Below are positions 57,130 to 64,000 of a stretch of 64,000 nt of DNA, piece by piece (the first letter of the stretch is position 1; each line of letters opens with the position of its first letter). The notes under the pieces were generated by a model. The model made no database searches, was not told the origin of the DNA, and worked only from the letters and a program-made list of their open reading frames with translations. The DNA lies in contig NZ_JBDPZD010000004.1 in the NCBI RefSeq assembly GCF_039872745.1, forward strand, positions 62,001 through 126,000, given 5' to 3'. Made by a program: the position numbers and the translations under genes. The stretch is from Pelomonas paludis. Lineage in GTDB: Bacteria > Pseudomonadota > Gammaproteobacteria > Burkholderiales > Burkholderiaceae_C.

Positions 57130-58676
57130 AAGAACTCCACGCCGGCTGGTTCTGCTGCCGGCGCAGGACTTGGGGATGGACGGGGCGACGGACTGGTCGA
57201 CGGACCGGCCGCTGCCGGTGGCGCGGATTCGGCACCAGAGGTCGAGAGGTCGGACACCAGGGCGCGCAGCGCGGCTGCGCTCTGGTTCATACCATCAGCG
57301 GTCATGACGGACTCGGCCACCAGGGCTGCGTTGTCCTGGGTGAGATTGAGCAGGGCGCGCAGGTCGTCCAGCATGCGAGACAGCTCGCCACTCTGGGTGC
57401 GCGCATCGCCACTCAGTTGTTGGGTGTTGTCGGCCACGTCCTGCACAACGCCGAGCATGGCGCTCAGTTGCTCACGCACGCCCTGCACCTGGGCGATACC
57501 GCCTTCGATCTGGCTGCCGGCACGCGCGATGAGGTCGCGCACCCGGCGCGCCGCCTCGCTGGTACGGCCCGAGAGGCTGCGCACCTCGCTGGCCACCACG
57601 GCAAAGCCACGTCCGGCGGCGCCGGCGCGGGCAGCCTCGATGGCGGCATTGAGCGCCAGGATGTTGGTCTGGAACGCAATCGACTCGATCAGCGACACCG
57701 CCTCCTGCATCTCTGCCGAGCGTTGGCCGATCAGCTCGATGGTCTGCGCCGCCGTCTGGACCTGCTCGGTCCCGGTGAAGGCCTGCTCGCGCAGGCGCGC
57801 GCATTGCCCATCCACGGCGCTGATGCGGTCGGCCGTGACCAGCACCTGGGCCACGGCACGGTCCACATTGCCGGCGATGGCTTGCAGGCTGCCGGTCTGC
57901 TGGTCGGTGCGGATGGCCAGTTGCTGTGCGCCCACCGACATCCGCTCGCCGGACTCGGCCACGCTGTCAGAGCCTTCCAGCATCGCCGCCAGCACGGCAT
58001 GCAGCCGCTCCTGCGCTGCTTCCAGGGCGCGGACATCGGCATCACTGCGGCTTTGCAGGTCCAGCACGCGCTGCACCAGCGTGGCCATGGTGAGCAGCGC
58101 CGCCGCCATCCCGAGCAGGTAGCGCAGCGCGTAGAGCTCCGCACCACCCAGGACCACCACGCATTGCATGACCGGCACGGCCAACAGGGCCAGCAACAGC
58201 AGCCAGCTCCGCACCAGCTCCCGCCAACCGATCATGACGAGCAGCAGACCGATCTGCGACAGGAAACCCACCGAATAGCCCCAGAAGAAGCTGCGCCGAT
58301 TGAATTCGAGCCCTACGGTGAGCGCCAGCCAAACTGCCAGCAGGGCAATGTGGAGCCACAGGGTCGCGCGTTGCAGCCGGACCTGCATCTGACGGTCCGG
58401 GCGTCCATTGGGGCCCAAGATGAGGATGGAGCCTGCACTCGCGTGCAGCATCGCCACGGATAGCGACATGCCGATGGCTGCCGCCCAAAGGTTGGGTCGC
58501 TCACCCACCGGCCGGGTCAACCCGTCCATCGCATAAAAGCCCGCCGCGAGCAGGCAGACCCAGGCGAATTGGCTGAACACAGCCTCCCGCTGGCGCAGCC
58601 ACAGCCTGAACGAACACAGGCCGGTGGATGCCAGGGCCACCATGGTGCACATCGAGAACGCGTCTTGTGCCGTCAT
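57126..58676 (-). CDS. Methyl-accepting chemotaxis protein with a seven-helix membrane domain
   Basis: 516 residues. The N-terminal about 205 residues contain seven hydrophobic helices with no sizeable periplasmic loop; I see no HAMP domain. A cytoplasmic signalling domain follows with the hairpin tip 'ESIAFQTNILALNAAIEAAR', 'GRGFAVVASEVRSLSGRTSEAA' and methylation-helix-like coils, so it should couple to CheA/CheW. A Pro/Ser/Ala-rich linker ends in 'AEPAGVEFF', in the position of the CheR/CheB-binding pentapeptide of other receptors but not matching its consensus. The stimulus is probably sensed in or at the membrane. No other che genes are in the window. Confidence 0.92.
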   Translation of the reverse strand: MTAQDAFSMCTMVALASTGLCSFRLWLRQREAVFSQFAWVCLLAAGFYAMDGLTRPVGERPNLWAAAIGMSLSVAMLHASAGSILILGPNGRPDRQMQVRLQRATLWLHIALLAVWLALTVGLEFNRRSFFWGYSVGFLSQIGLLLVMIGWRELVRSWLLLLALLAVPVMQCVVVLGGAELYALRYLLGMAAALLTMATLVQRVLDLQSRSDADVRALEAAQERLHAVLAAMLEGSDSVAESGERMSVGAQQLAIRTDQQTGSLQAIAGNVDRAVAQVLVTADRISAVDGQCARLREQAFTGTEQVQTAAQTIELIGQRSAEMQEAVSLIESIAFQTNILALNAAIEAARAGAAGRGFAVVASEVRSLSGRTSEAARRVRDLIARAGSQIEGGIAQVQGVREQLSAMLGVVQDVADNTQQLSGDARTQSGELSRMLDDLRALLNLTQDNAALVAESVMTADGMNQSAAALRALVSDLSTSGAESAPPAAAGPSTSPSPRPSPSPAPAAEPAGVEFF

Positions 58677-58878
58677 CCCCGTCTTTCAATCTTCAATGTT
58701 TCGGGCGCCGTAACCAGCCGCCGATTTTCGGGCGCCCCAGCGGGGCACCTGGCCAGATGTCAGCCCCGGCCGGCAGGCGTTCGTGACGGATAGCCCGCAA
58801 TCCCGAGGGCGAAGGGGGCCCCACCCCCACCTGAACGGCTAGACCGTGGGTCGGGACATCGTGCAAACTTGGCAGGTC

Positions 58879-59214
58879 ATGACATTGACCCACGTCTTCG
58901 CTGCGCTCGGCTTCCTGGTCTGCCTGGGGCTGGGCGTGCACATGCTGCTGCCGGCCCGGATGCAGGCGCGGCTGGGCGCCTGGGCAGCGGACCGCTGGCT
59001 GCGCCTGAGCACGGCCTGGGCCAACACCCGCGTCAGCCGGCGCCGCAAGCGCCTGGAGCGCACGGCCGAGGCCGAGGCCGAAGCCGCCATCCGCCGCGCC
59101 AAGGCGCTGTCGCGCGAGTCGGTGCGCAAGCCCGATGGGGTCTGGGAGGGCAATGTCTTCCGGCCCGACAACTTCAAGCAGGAATCCGACGACGACCGCC
59201 GGAATCTGCACTGA
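58879..59214 (+). CDS. Small single-pass membrane protein of unknown function
   Basis: 111 residues from the ATG at 58879 (GGCAGG upstream); an ATG at 58846 is also in frame. One hydrophobic helix (about 3-25, 'LTHVFAALGFLVCLGLGVHML') is followed by a long, highly charged, probably helical region (RRRKRLERTAEAEAEAAIRR) and a polar tail 'WEGNVFRPDNFKQESDDD'. I do not recognise the family. Its stop abuts that of the convergent ABC exporter gene (TGATCA). The 202 bases before it, back to the chemoreceptor start, show no gene. Confidence 0.65.
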   Translation: MTLTHVFAALGFLVCLGLGVHMLLPARMQARLGAWAADRWLRLSTAWANTRVSRRRKRLERTAEAEAEAAIRRAKALSRESVRKPDGVWEGNVFRPDNFKQESDDDRRNLH

Positions 59215-61017
59215 TCACTGCGACTGCAGCCGCCACATCTCCGCGTAACGCCCGCCCTGGGCCAGCAGTTCGTCGTGCCGGCCACGCTCGACGATGCGGC
59301 CGGCGTCCATCACCAGGATCTCGTGCGCGTCGGTGACGGTCGAGAGCCGGTGGGCAATGACCAGCACCGTCTTGTCCTGCCCCACGGCCTCCAGCTCGGC
59401 CTGGATGGCGCGCTCGTTGTTGGAGTCGAGCGCCGAGGTGGCCTCGTCGAAGATCAGGATCGGCGGGTTCTTGAGCAGGGTGCGCGCGATGGCCACGCGC
59501 TGCTTCTCACCGCCTGAGAGCTTGAGGCCGCGTTCGCCCACACGAGTCTCGTAGCCAGCCGGCGTGGCGGCGATGAAGTCGTGGATGTGGGCGGCACGCG
59601 CGGCGGCCTCGATCTCGACCTGGCTGGCCCCCGTACGGCCGTAGCCGATGTTGTAAGCCACGGTGTCGTTGAAGAGCACCGTGTCCTGCGGGACGATGCC
59701 GATGCTGCGGCGCAAGGACGACTGGGTGACCTGGCGGATCTCCTGGCCGTCGATGCGGATGGCGCCCTGCTGCACGTCATAGAAGCGATAGAGCAGGCGC
59801 GCCAGCGTGCTCTTGCCCGAACCGCTGGGCCCCACCACCGCCACCTTCTTGCCCGCCGGGATCTCGAAGCTGACGCCATGCAGGATGGGCCGCGCCGGCT
59901 CGTAGGCGAAGTGAACGTCCTCGAAGCGCACGGCCCCGCCCGAGACCTGCAGCGGCTGCGCGCCCGGAGCGTCAGCCACCTCGCGCTCGCGGTCCAGCAG
60001 ACGGAACATCTTCTCGATGTCGGTCAGGCTCTGCTTGATCTCGCGGTAGAGCACACCCAGGAAGTTGAGCGGGATGTAGAGCTGGATCATGAAGCCGTTG
60101 ACCATCACCAGATCGCCCAGGGTCATGCGCCCCTCGACCACGCCCGCCGTGGCGCGCCACAGCATCAGCACCAAGGCGGTGGCGATGATCAGCTGCTGAC
60201 CCGTGTTGAGCAGCGATAGCGTGGTTTGCGACTTGAGCTGGGCGCGGCGCAGCTTCTCCAGGCTCTCGTCGTAGCGCGAGGCCTCGAAGTGCTCGTTGTT
60301 GAAGTACTTGACCGTCTCGTAGTTGAGCAGCGAGTCGATGGCCTTGGTGTGCGCCACCGAGTCCAGCTCATTGAGCTGGCGGCGGAACTGTGTCCGCCAC
60401 TCGGTCACGATGATGGTGAAGATCACGTAGACGACCAGGGCCCCGAGCGTGATGCCCGCGAACCAGGCGTCGAACTGGACCGCCAGCAGCGTCAGCACCA
60501 GCACCACCTCGATCACCGTGGGCAGGATGCTGTAGAGCGAGTAGCTGATCAGCGAATGCACGGCCCGCGTGCCGCGCTCGATGTCGCGCGTCATGCCGCC
60601 CGTCTGGCGCTCCAGGTGGAAGCGCAGCGACAGCGCGTGCAGGTGCTCGAACACCTGCAGCGACAGCCGCCGCGCTGTGCCCTCGGTGGCCTTGGCAAAG
60701 ATCAGCTCGCGCAGCTCCGTGAAGAGCGAGGTGGTCAAGCGCAGGCCACCATAGGCCAGCAGCAAGCCGAACGGCACCACCAGCAGCGCCTGCGGGTCGC
60801 CGGGCTTGAGGTCCAGCGCATCCACCAGGCGCTTGAGCAGCAGCGGCACGCCCACATTGCTGAACTTGGCCGCCAGCATGAAGGACAGCGCGATGCCGAC
60901 CCGCCAGCGGTAGCGCCAGAGGTATGGCAGCAGCCGCTGCACGGTGCCCCAGTCGCCCGAGGGCTGTCCGGCAGGAGACACAGAAGTGGTGGGGGCAGTC
61001 AAGGCCTGGCGTCGCAT
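59215..61017 (-). CDS. ATM1-type ABC exporter (fused membrane and ATPase domains)
   Basis: 600 residues. A six-helix ABC exporter membrane domain (about 30-330) contains 'TEGTARRLSLQVFEHLHALSLRFHLERQTGGMTRDIERG' and 'LNYETVKYFNNEHFEASRYD', both characteristic of the Atm1/HMT1 group that exports glutathione- or sulfur-containing compounds. The nucleotide-binding domain has Walker A GPSGSGKST from about residue 396, signature 'LSGGEKQRVAIARTLL', Walker B 'ILIFDEATSALD' and switch His 'VLVIAHRLSTV'. It acts as a homodimer in the inner membrane. Substrate assignment within the group is by family knowledge only. Confidence 0.92.
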   Translation of the reverse strand: MRRQALTAPTTSVSPAGQPSGDWGTVQRLLPYLWRYRWRVGIALSFMLAAKFSNVGVPLLLKRLVDALDLKPGDPQALLVVPFGLLLAYGGLRLTTSLFTELRELIFAKATEGTARRLSLQVFEHLHALSLRFHLERQTGGMTRDIERGTRAVHSLISYSLYSILPTVIEVVLVLTLLAVQFDAWFAGITLGALVVYVIFTIIVTEWRTQFRRQLNELDSVAHTKAIDSLLNYETVKYFNNEHFEASRYDESLEKLRRAQLKSQTTLSLLNTGQQLIIATALVLMLWRATAGVVEGRMTLGDLVMVNGFMIQLYIPLNFLGVLYREIKQSLTDIEKMFRLLDREREVADAPGAQPLQVSGGAVRFEDVHFAYEPARPILHGVSFEIPAGKKVAVVGPSGSGKSTLARLLYRFYDVQQGAIRIDGQEIRQVTQSSLRRSIGIVPQDTVLFNDTVAYNIGYGRTGASQVEIEAAARAAHIHDFIAATPAGYETRVGERGLKLSGGEKQRVAIARTLLKNPPILIFDEATSALDSNNERAIQAELEAVGQDKTVLVIAHRLSTVTDAHEILVMDAGRIVERGRHDELLAQGGRYAEMWRLQSQ

Positions 61018-61076
61018 CGGAACCTGTCGCGGCTCACAATGCCGCCTTCAAGCTCTGCATTGTCTGCATCCGCCGC

Positions 61077-61487
61077 ATGTCCACACCCACCGCCCCCGAA
61101 AGCACCCTGGCCCCCAACGTTCAACGTGAGCTGGTGTTGCGCATGATGCCCATGCCGGCGGACGCGAACGCGAATGGCGACGTGTTTGGCGGCTGGATCA
61201 TGGCCCAGGTGGATCTGGCCGGCTCGGTGCTGCCGGCGCGCATCTCGCGCGGCCGCATCGCCACGGTGGCGGTCAACGAATTCATCTTCAAGCAGCCCGT
61301 GAGCGTGGGCGACCTGCTGAGCTTCTACTCCAGCGTGGTGCGCATCGGCCGCACCTCGATCACGGTGCACGTCGAGGTGGTGGCCGAGCGCAACCCCGAG
61401 AACCCGCAAGCCGTGAAAGTGACCGAGGCCAACCTGACCTACGTCGCCATCGACAAGCAGGGCAAGCCGCGCGAGATCCCGCGCTGA
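61077..61487 (+). CDS. Acyl-CoA thioesterase (YciA-like hotdog fold)
   Basis: 136 residues. The hotdog motif 'ANANGDVFGGWIMAQVDLAGSVLPAR' carries the Asp on the central helix, and 'VAVNEFIFKQPVSVGDLLSFYSSVVRIGRTSITVHVEV' follows as in YciA. It hydrolyses acyl-CoA esters in the cytoplasm, probably as a hexamer. It is divergent from the ABC exporter (59 bases between starts). The 233 bases after it contain only GC-rich sequence and a promoter for the next gene. Confidence 0.93.
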   Translation: MSTPTAPESTLAPNVQRELVLRMMPMPADANANGDVFGGWIMAQVDLAGSVLPARISRGRIATVAVNEFIFKQPVSVGDLLSFYSSVVRIGRTSITVHVEVVAERNPENPQAVKVTEANLTYVAIDKQGKPREIPR

Positions 61488-61666
61488 GGCCCGAGGGCCG
61501 TGCCGACAAGGGCCGGAGGTGCCCCCCCCGGAGTCGGCCCGGCCGATTGACGGGCAGGCAAGCGCCGCAGTACTCGTAAACCCGATGTCGGCGCAGTTTC
61601 CAGTTGCCTGAGCTTGCTCCGAGCATTGCGCTGTCAAGCCCTTGATTTGGTGGGGCAAGTCTGAAA

Positions 61667-61682
61667 CGGCATGAAACCTGCA
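61667..61682 (+). promoter_or_regulatory. Sigma-54-type (-24/-12) promoter-like site
   Basis: CGGCATGAAACCTGCA has the invariant GG and GC at the exact sigma-54 spacing (consensus TGGCAC-N5-TTGCA), 38 bases upstream of the ATG of a PEP-CTERM-like gene. In bacteria with exosortase systems, many PEP-CTERM genes are controlled by sigma-54 and the PrsK/PrsR pair, which makes the location meaningful. Confidence 0.5.
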
Positions 61683-61720
61683 TGGATTCCCACGCGTCAA
61701 GTCACCCTAGGGAGTCAAGC

Positions 61721-62515
61721 ATGCGGTCTTCAACACTTCGTTTTGGATGGGCCCTTGCCACCACATTGGTGTGCAGTGCAGCATGGGCCGGGCCGGTGCC
61801 CGTGGCGCTGTCCATCAATGCCAAGGTCGCCTTCGACCTCGTCAACTCCTCGTCACCCGTCAATGCCAGTCAGGCTGGCACGCTCACCTACCGCAACGGT
61901 GGAGCGGACACCACGGCCGGCTTCGCTGGTGCACCCAGCGGTGGCCCGTTGTCAGGCGCGCTCACGCAGACGGGCGACGGCATCGGTGTGCACTTCCAGG
62001 CCTCGGGCAGCAGTGCCAACGGGGACAGCACGGCAGGCTACCTGTTTGCCGACTACACCTTCGATCTCGCCAACAGTTCGGCCACGGAAACCTTCACCCT
62101 CGTCTTCAAGGCGCTATTTGGCGCGTTGGGCAACACAACCAACGCCTCCGGCGTTGACGCCTTTGCCGAATCGCTGCTCAGTGTGTTCGACACGTCGAAC
62201 AATGAAGTGATCTATTCGGACTTCTTCGCCGACTCGGCCAACCCCGGCAACAACAAGTCGGCAGCCAGCGGCAGCGACGAGTACACGTTGTCACTGGCAC
62301 CGGGCCAATCGGTGAGCTTCACGGCGTTCCAAAAGATGCGCGGCGGCGCATTTGTTCGAGGCGCATTCGATGTCGATCTCGACGCCTTTCTGCGACTCGA
62401 AAGCATCCAGTCCGATCGCGTCCCCCCACCCAACGACGTTCCCACACCGGCCTCGCTCCCGTTGACGCTCACCGCGCTCGGCCTGCTGGCGCTGGCACGC
62501 CGTCGCCAGCACTGA
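61721..62515 (+). CDS. Exported protein with a PTP variant of the PEP-CTERM sorting tail
   Basis: 264 residues from the ATG at 61721 (GGGAG upstream). A Sec signal (MRSSTLRFGWALATTLVCSA, cleavage near AWA-G) precedes a beta-rich, Ser/Asn/Gly-rich domain. The C-terminus reads 'DVPTPASLPLTLTALGLLALARRRQH': a Pro-x-Pro motif, a hydrophobic helix and an Arg cluster, i.e. the layout of PEP-CTERM with Thr in place of Glu. In that system an exosortase (EpsH/XrtA) cleaves at the motif and the protein is delivered to the surface or extracellular matrix. No exosortase gene is in this window. A sigma-54-like promoter lies just upstream. Ligand or structural role unknown. Confidence 0.8.
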   Translation: MRSSTLRFGWALATTLVCSAAWAGPVPVALSINAKVAFDLVNSSSPVNASQAGTLTYRNGGADTTAGFAGAPSGGPLSGALTQTGDGIGVHFQASGSSANGDSTAGYLFADYTFDLANSSATETFTLVFKALFGALGNTTNASGVDAFAESLLSVFDTSNNEVIYSDFFADSANPGNNKSAASGSDEYTLSLAPGQSVSFTAFQKMRGGAFVRGAFDVDLDAFLRLESIQSDRVPPPNDVPTPASLPLTLTALGLLALARRRQH

Positions 62516-62563
62516 CGCGGCGGCTCAGTTCACTTCCCTCACCACCACGGAAAGAGACCTGCC

Positions 62564-63178
62564 ATGAAACTCCGCGCCAAGCGCCTCGTGTTTGTCGGCC
62601 TGTTTGCAGGCCTTTCAGCCAGCTCCGCATTTGCCTGCTCCGGCTCCGAGCCCTATCTCGCCACCGTCTGCACGACCGCCGCCAACTTCTGCCCGCGCGG
62701 GTATCTGGAAGCCGATGGCCGTCTCCTCTCCATCGCCCAGAACACCGCGCTCTTCTCGCTGCTCGGCACCAATTTCGGCGGCGACGGCCGAACGACCTTC
62801 GGACTGCCAGACATGCGTAGCCGCGCCGCGATTGGCGCCAGCTTTACCACCGCCCCTGGGTTGAGCCCCGTGGTGCTGGGTGAGAAGGCCGGCGCTGAGC
62901 AGGTGACGATCTCGCTCAACCAGATGCCTCTCCACTCGCACACCGCCCAAATGCGAGGCACAGCATCGGCGGGCAATACCGACAGTCCGGCCGGCGCGGC
63001 GCCCGCCAAGCTCGCACGATCAAACAACTACAGCTCGGCAGGTGCCGACACGAACATGGCGGCCAGTACGGTCACCGTCGGAACCGCCGGTGGCGGCCAG
63101 CCGCTGAACATCCGCAATCCGTATACCGGCTTGCTCTTTTGCATCGCGTCTCAGGGCATCTTCCCTTCCCGGGACTGA
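62564..63178 (+). CDS. Exported phage tail-collar domain protein
   Basis: 204 residues. A Sec signal (MKLRAKRLVFVGLFAGLSAS, cleavage after SAFA) is followed by the tail-collar/MdpB domain: 'CPRGYLEADGRLLSIAQNTALFSLLGTNFGGDGRTTFGLPDMRSR', then 'ISLNQMPLHSHT' and 'NIRNPYTGLLFCIASQGIFPSRD'. In phage this fold occurs in tail-fibre tips, but many bacteria have standalone copies near exported proteins. There are no other phage genes here, and the signal peptide argues for a periplasmic or extracellular host protein. It starts 48 bases after the PTP-CTERM gene with AAAGAGA upstream, so both may be one operon. Confidence 0.88.
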   Translation: MKLRAKRLVFVGLFAGLSASSAFACSGSEPYLATVCTTAANFCPRGYLEADGRLLSIAQNTALFSLLGTNFGGDGRTTFGLPDMRSRAAIGASFTTAPGLSPVVLGEKAGAEQVTISLNQMPLHSHTAQMRGTASAGNTDSPAGAAPAKLARSNNYSSAGADTNMAASTVTVGTAGGGQPLNIRNPYTGLLFCIASQGIFPSRD

Positions 63179-63251
63179 GTCGAAACGCCGGATTGCAGCG
63201 GTCTAGGCTCGTCGCCCGGCTCACGCGGCAGCTCGGCCGCTCCGCTTCCAG

Positions 63252-63284
63252 AAGCCCCGCTCCGGCATGCGCCGGGCGGGGCTT
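63252..63284 (+). terminator. Hairpin terminator after the tail-collar gene
   Basis: AAGCCCCG (63252-63259) pairs with CGGGGCTT (63277-63284), with an inner CCGG/CCGG stem. On the plus strand it continues TTTCCCG, a weak U-tract. It lies between convergent genes and could serve both. Confidence 0.6.
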
Positions 63285-63295
63285 TCCCGTTCTGC

Positions 63296-64000
63296 TCAGC
63301 TGAACTTCGAGAAATCCGGCGCCCGCTTCTCGAAGAAGGCCTGCATGGCCTCGCGCGCCTCGGGGCTGCGCAGGCGCTGGGCAAACACCTCGCTCTCGCG
63401 CTTGTTGGCGGTCAGCACGGCCTCGCGCATCGGCTCGCGCAGCAGGCGTTTGCTCTCACGCACCGCCGCCGGGGGCAGCTTGTTGAAGCGTTCGGCCACA
63501 CGGCGTGCGTGGTTCAGCACCTCGCCTGCCGGCAGCACGGCATTGGCGATGCCGCACTCCACGGCCTGTTCGCCGGTGAAGGGGTCGCCCAGCAGCAGCT
63601 TCTCGGCGGCGCGGCGCATGCCCATCAGCTCTGGTACCAGCAAGCTGGATGCGTACTCAGGCACCAGGCCCAAGCCCACGAAGGGCATCGCCAGGCGGGC
63701 GTCGTCAGCCACGTAAACGAAGTCGCAATGCAGCAGCATGGTGGTGCCAATGCCCACGGCGCCGCCCGTCACCGCCGCGACCACCGGCTTGCCGCAATCG
63801 AGCAGCGCAAGCTGGAACTGGAAGACCGGCGCATCCTCGCCCTGCGGCGGCCGGGCCATGAAGTCTTCGAGGTCGTTGCCCGAGGTGAAGATGCCCGGCT
63901 GGCCGGTGATCAGCACGGCGCGCACGGCCGGGTCGGCGTCGGCAGCGCGCAGGCCGTCGGCCAAGGCCTGGTACATGGCCATGGTCAGCGCGTTCTTCTT
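63296..64000 (-). CDS. Enoyl-CoA hydratase/isomerase family protein, 5' end outside the window
   Basis: The last 234 residues are present; the frame is still open at the window edge, reading KKNALTMAMYQALADGL, the usual crotonase strand 'P-x-x-x-N-A-L-T'. An internal Met at 63982 is therefore not the start. 'GQPGIFTSGNDLEDF' and 'GKPVVAAVTGGAVGIGTTMLLHCDFVYVADDARLAMPFVGLGLVPEYASS' form the oxyanion hole and active site of the crotonase fold. It would act on enoyl-CoA thioesters in fatty-acid or aromatic degradation; the catalytic Glu arrangement fits the PaaG/isomerase-like branch, so the exact reaction is uncertain. Confidence 0.93.
   Translation of the reverse strand, partial: KKNALTMAMYQALADGLRAADADPAVRAVLITGQPGIFTSGNDLEDFMARPPQGEDAPVFQFQLALLDCGKPVVAAVTGGAVGIGTTMLLHCDFVYVADDARLAMPFVGLGLVPEYASSLLVPELMGMRRAAEKLLLGDPFTGEQAVECGIANAVLPAGEVLNHARRVAERFNKLPPAAVRESKRLLREPMREAVLTANKRESEVFAQRLRSPEAREAMQAFFEKRAPDFSKFS

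Noticed and set aside
62564..63178. Prophage remnant suggested by the tail-collar domain
   Set aside because: No other phage genes, no attachment-site repeats, and the protein has a signal peptide.

Overview
The window is high-GC DNA, densely packed and with frequent ATGA/GTGA/TTGA stop-start overlaps. Gene content and order (pilMNOPQ followed by aroKB, divergent mrcA next to pilM, CyaY/LptM, long IlvA, a type II secretion cluster with gspC on the opposite strand, OmpC-type porins, PEP-CTERM-like sorting tail) point to a betaproteobacterium of the order Burkholderiales, most like the Comamonadaceae / Leptothrix-Rubrivivax group. This placement is inferred from gene content only.

Layout. 1-6768 (+): minor pilin operon fimT(partial)-pilV-pilW-pilX-pilY1, ending at a shared hairpin terminator. 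6823-13053 (-): gltBD glutamate synthase. 13123-13897: a REP-like hairpin and its Y1-type (RAYT) transposase. 13916-24318 (-): one long transcription unit, pilM-N-O-P-Q, an Ig-like lipoprotein, aroK, aroB and dgt, i.e. the type IV pilus alignment complex and secretin plus shikimate enzymes. 24607-26970 (+): divergent PBP1A. 26960-31442: cyaY, a tiny lptM lipoprotein and a four-gene dipeptide/oligopeptide ABC transporter with no binding protein. 31554-33851 (-): two OmpC-type porins. 34018-38161: coq7, an OsmC protein, a candidate small RNA with a strong intrinsic terminator, ilvA and a divergent CobT-like protein. 38162-49193: complete core type II secretion cluster, gspC (-) and gspGHIJK-LMNDEF (+), interrupted between gspK and gspL by a 158-bp palindromic MITE-like element flanked by CTAG. 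49194-49310: hairpin-rich repeat and terminator. 49488-64000: mixed housekeeping and accessory genes (Lon-like AAA+ ATPase without protease, 5'-nucleotidase, solute-binding-like protein, second PBP1A, exported amidohydrolase, a degenerate RAYT paralog, UPF0149 protein, 7-TM chemoreceptor, ATM1-type ABC exporter, acyl-CoA thioesterase, a PTP-CTERM exported protein behind a sigma-54-like promoter, an exported tail-collar protein, and the 3' part of an enoyl-CoA hydratase gene).

How they work together. The window holds two related envelope machines: the type IV pilus (priming minor pilins, PilY1 tip protein, PilMNOP platform, PilQ secretin) and the type II secretion system (pseudopilins G-K, platform C/F/L/M, secretin D, ATPase E). 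Neither locus here carries the prepilin peptidase, so one encoded elsewhere must process both sets. The two PBP1A enzymes serve the cell wall these machines cross. The most unusual items are the palindromic insertion inside the gsp operon, a candidate sRNA with an exposed anti-Shine-Dalgarno tract, a RAYT paralog that has lost its HUH residues and gained a helix-turn-helix, a PilY1 with an inserted PA14-like domain, and a CobT homologue with altered active-site motifs. I found no CRISPR array, rRNA or tRNA.
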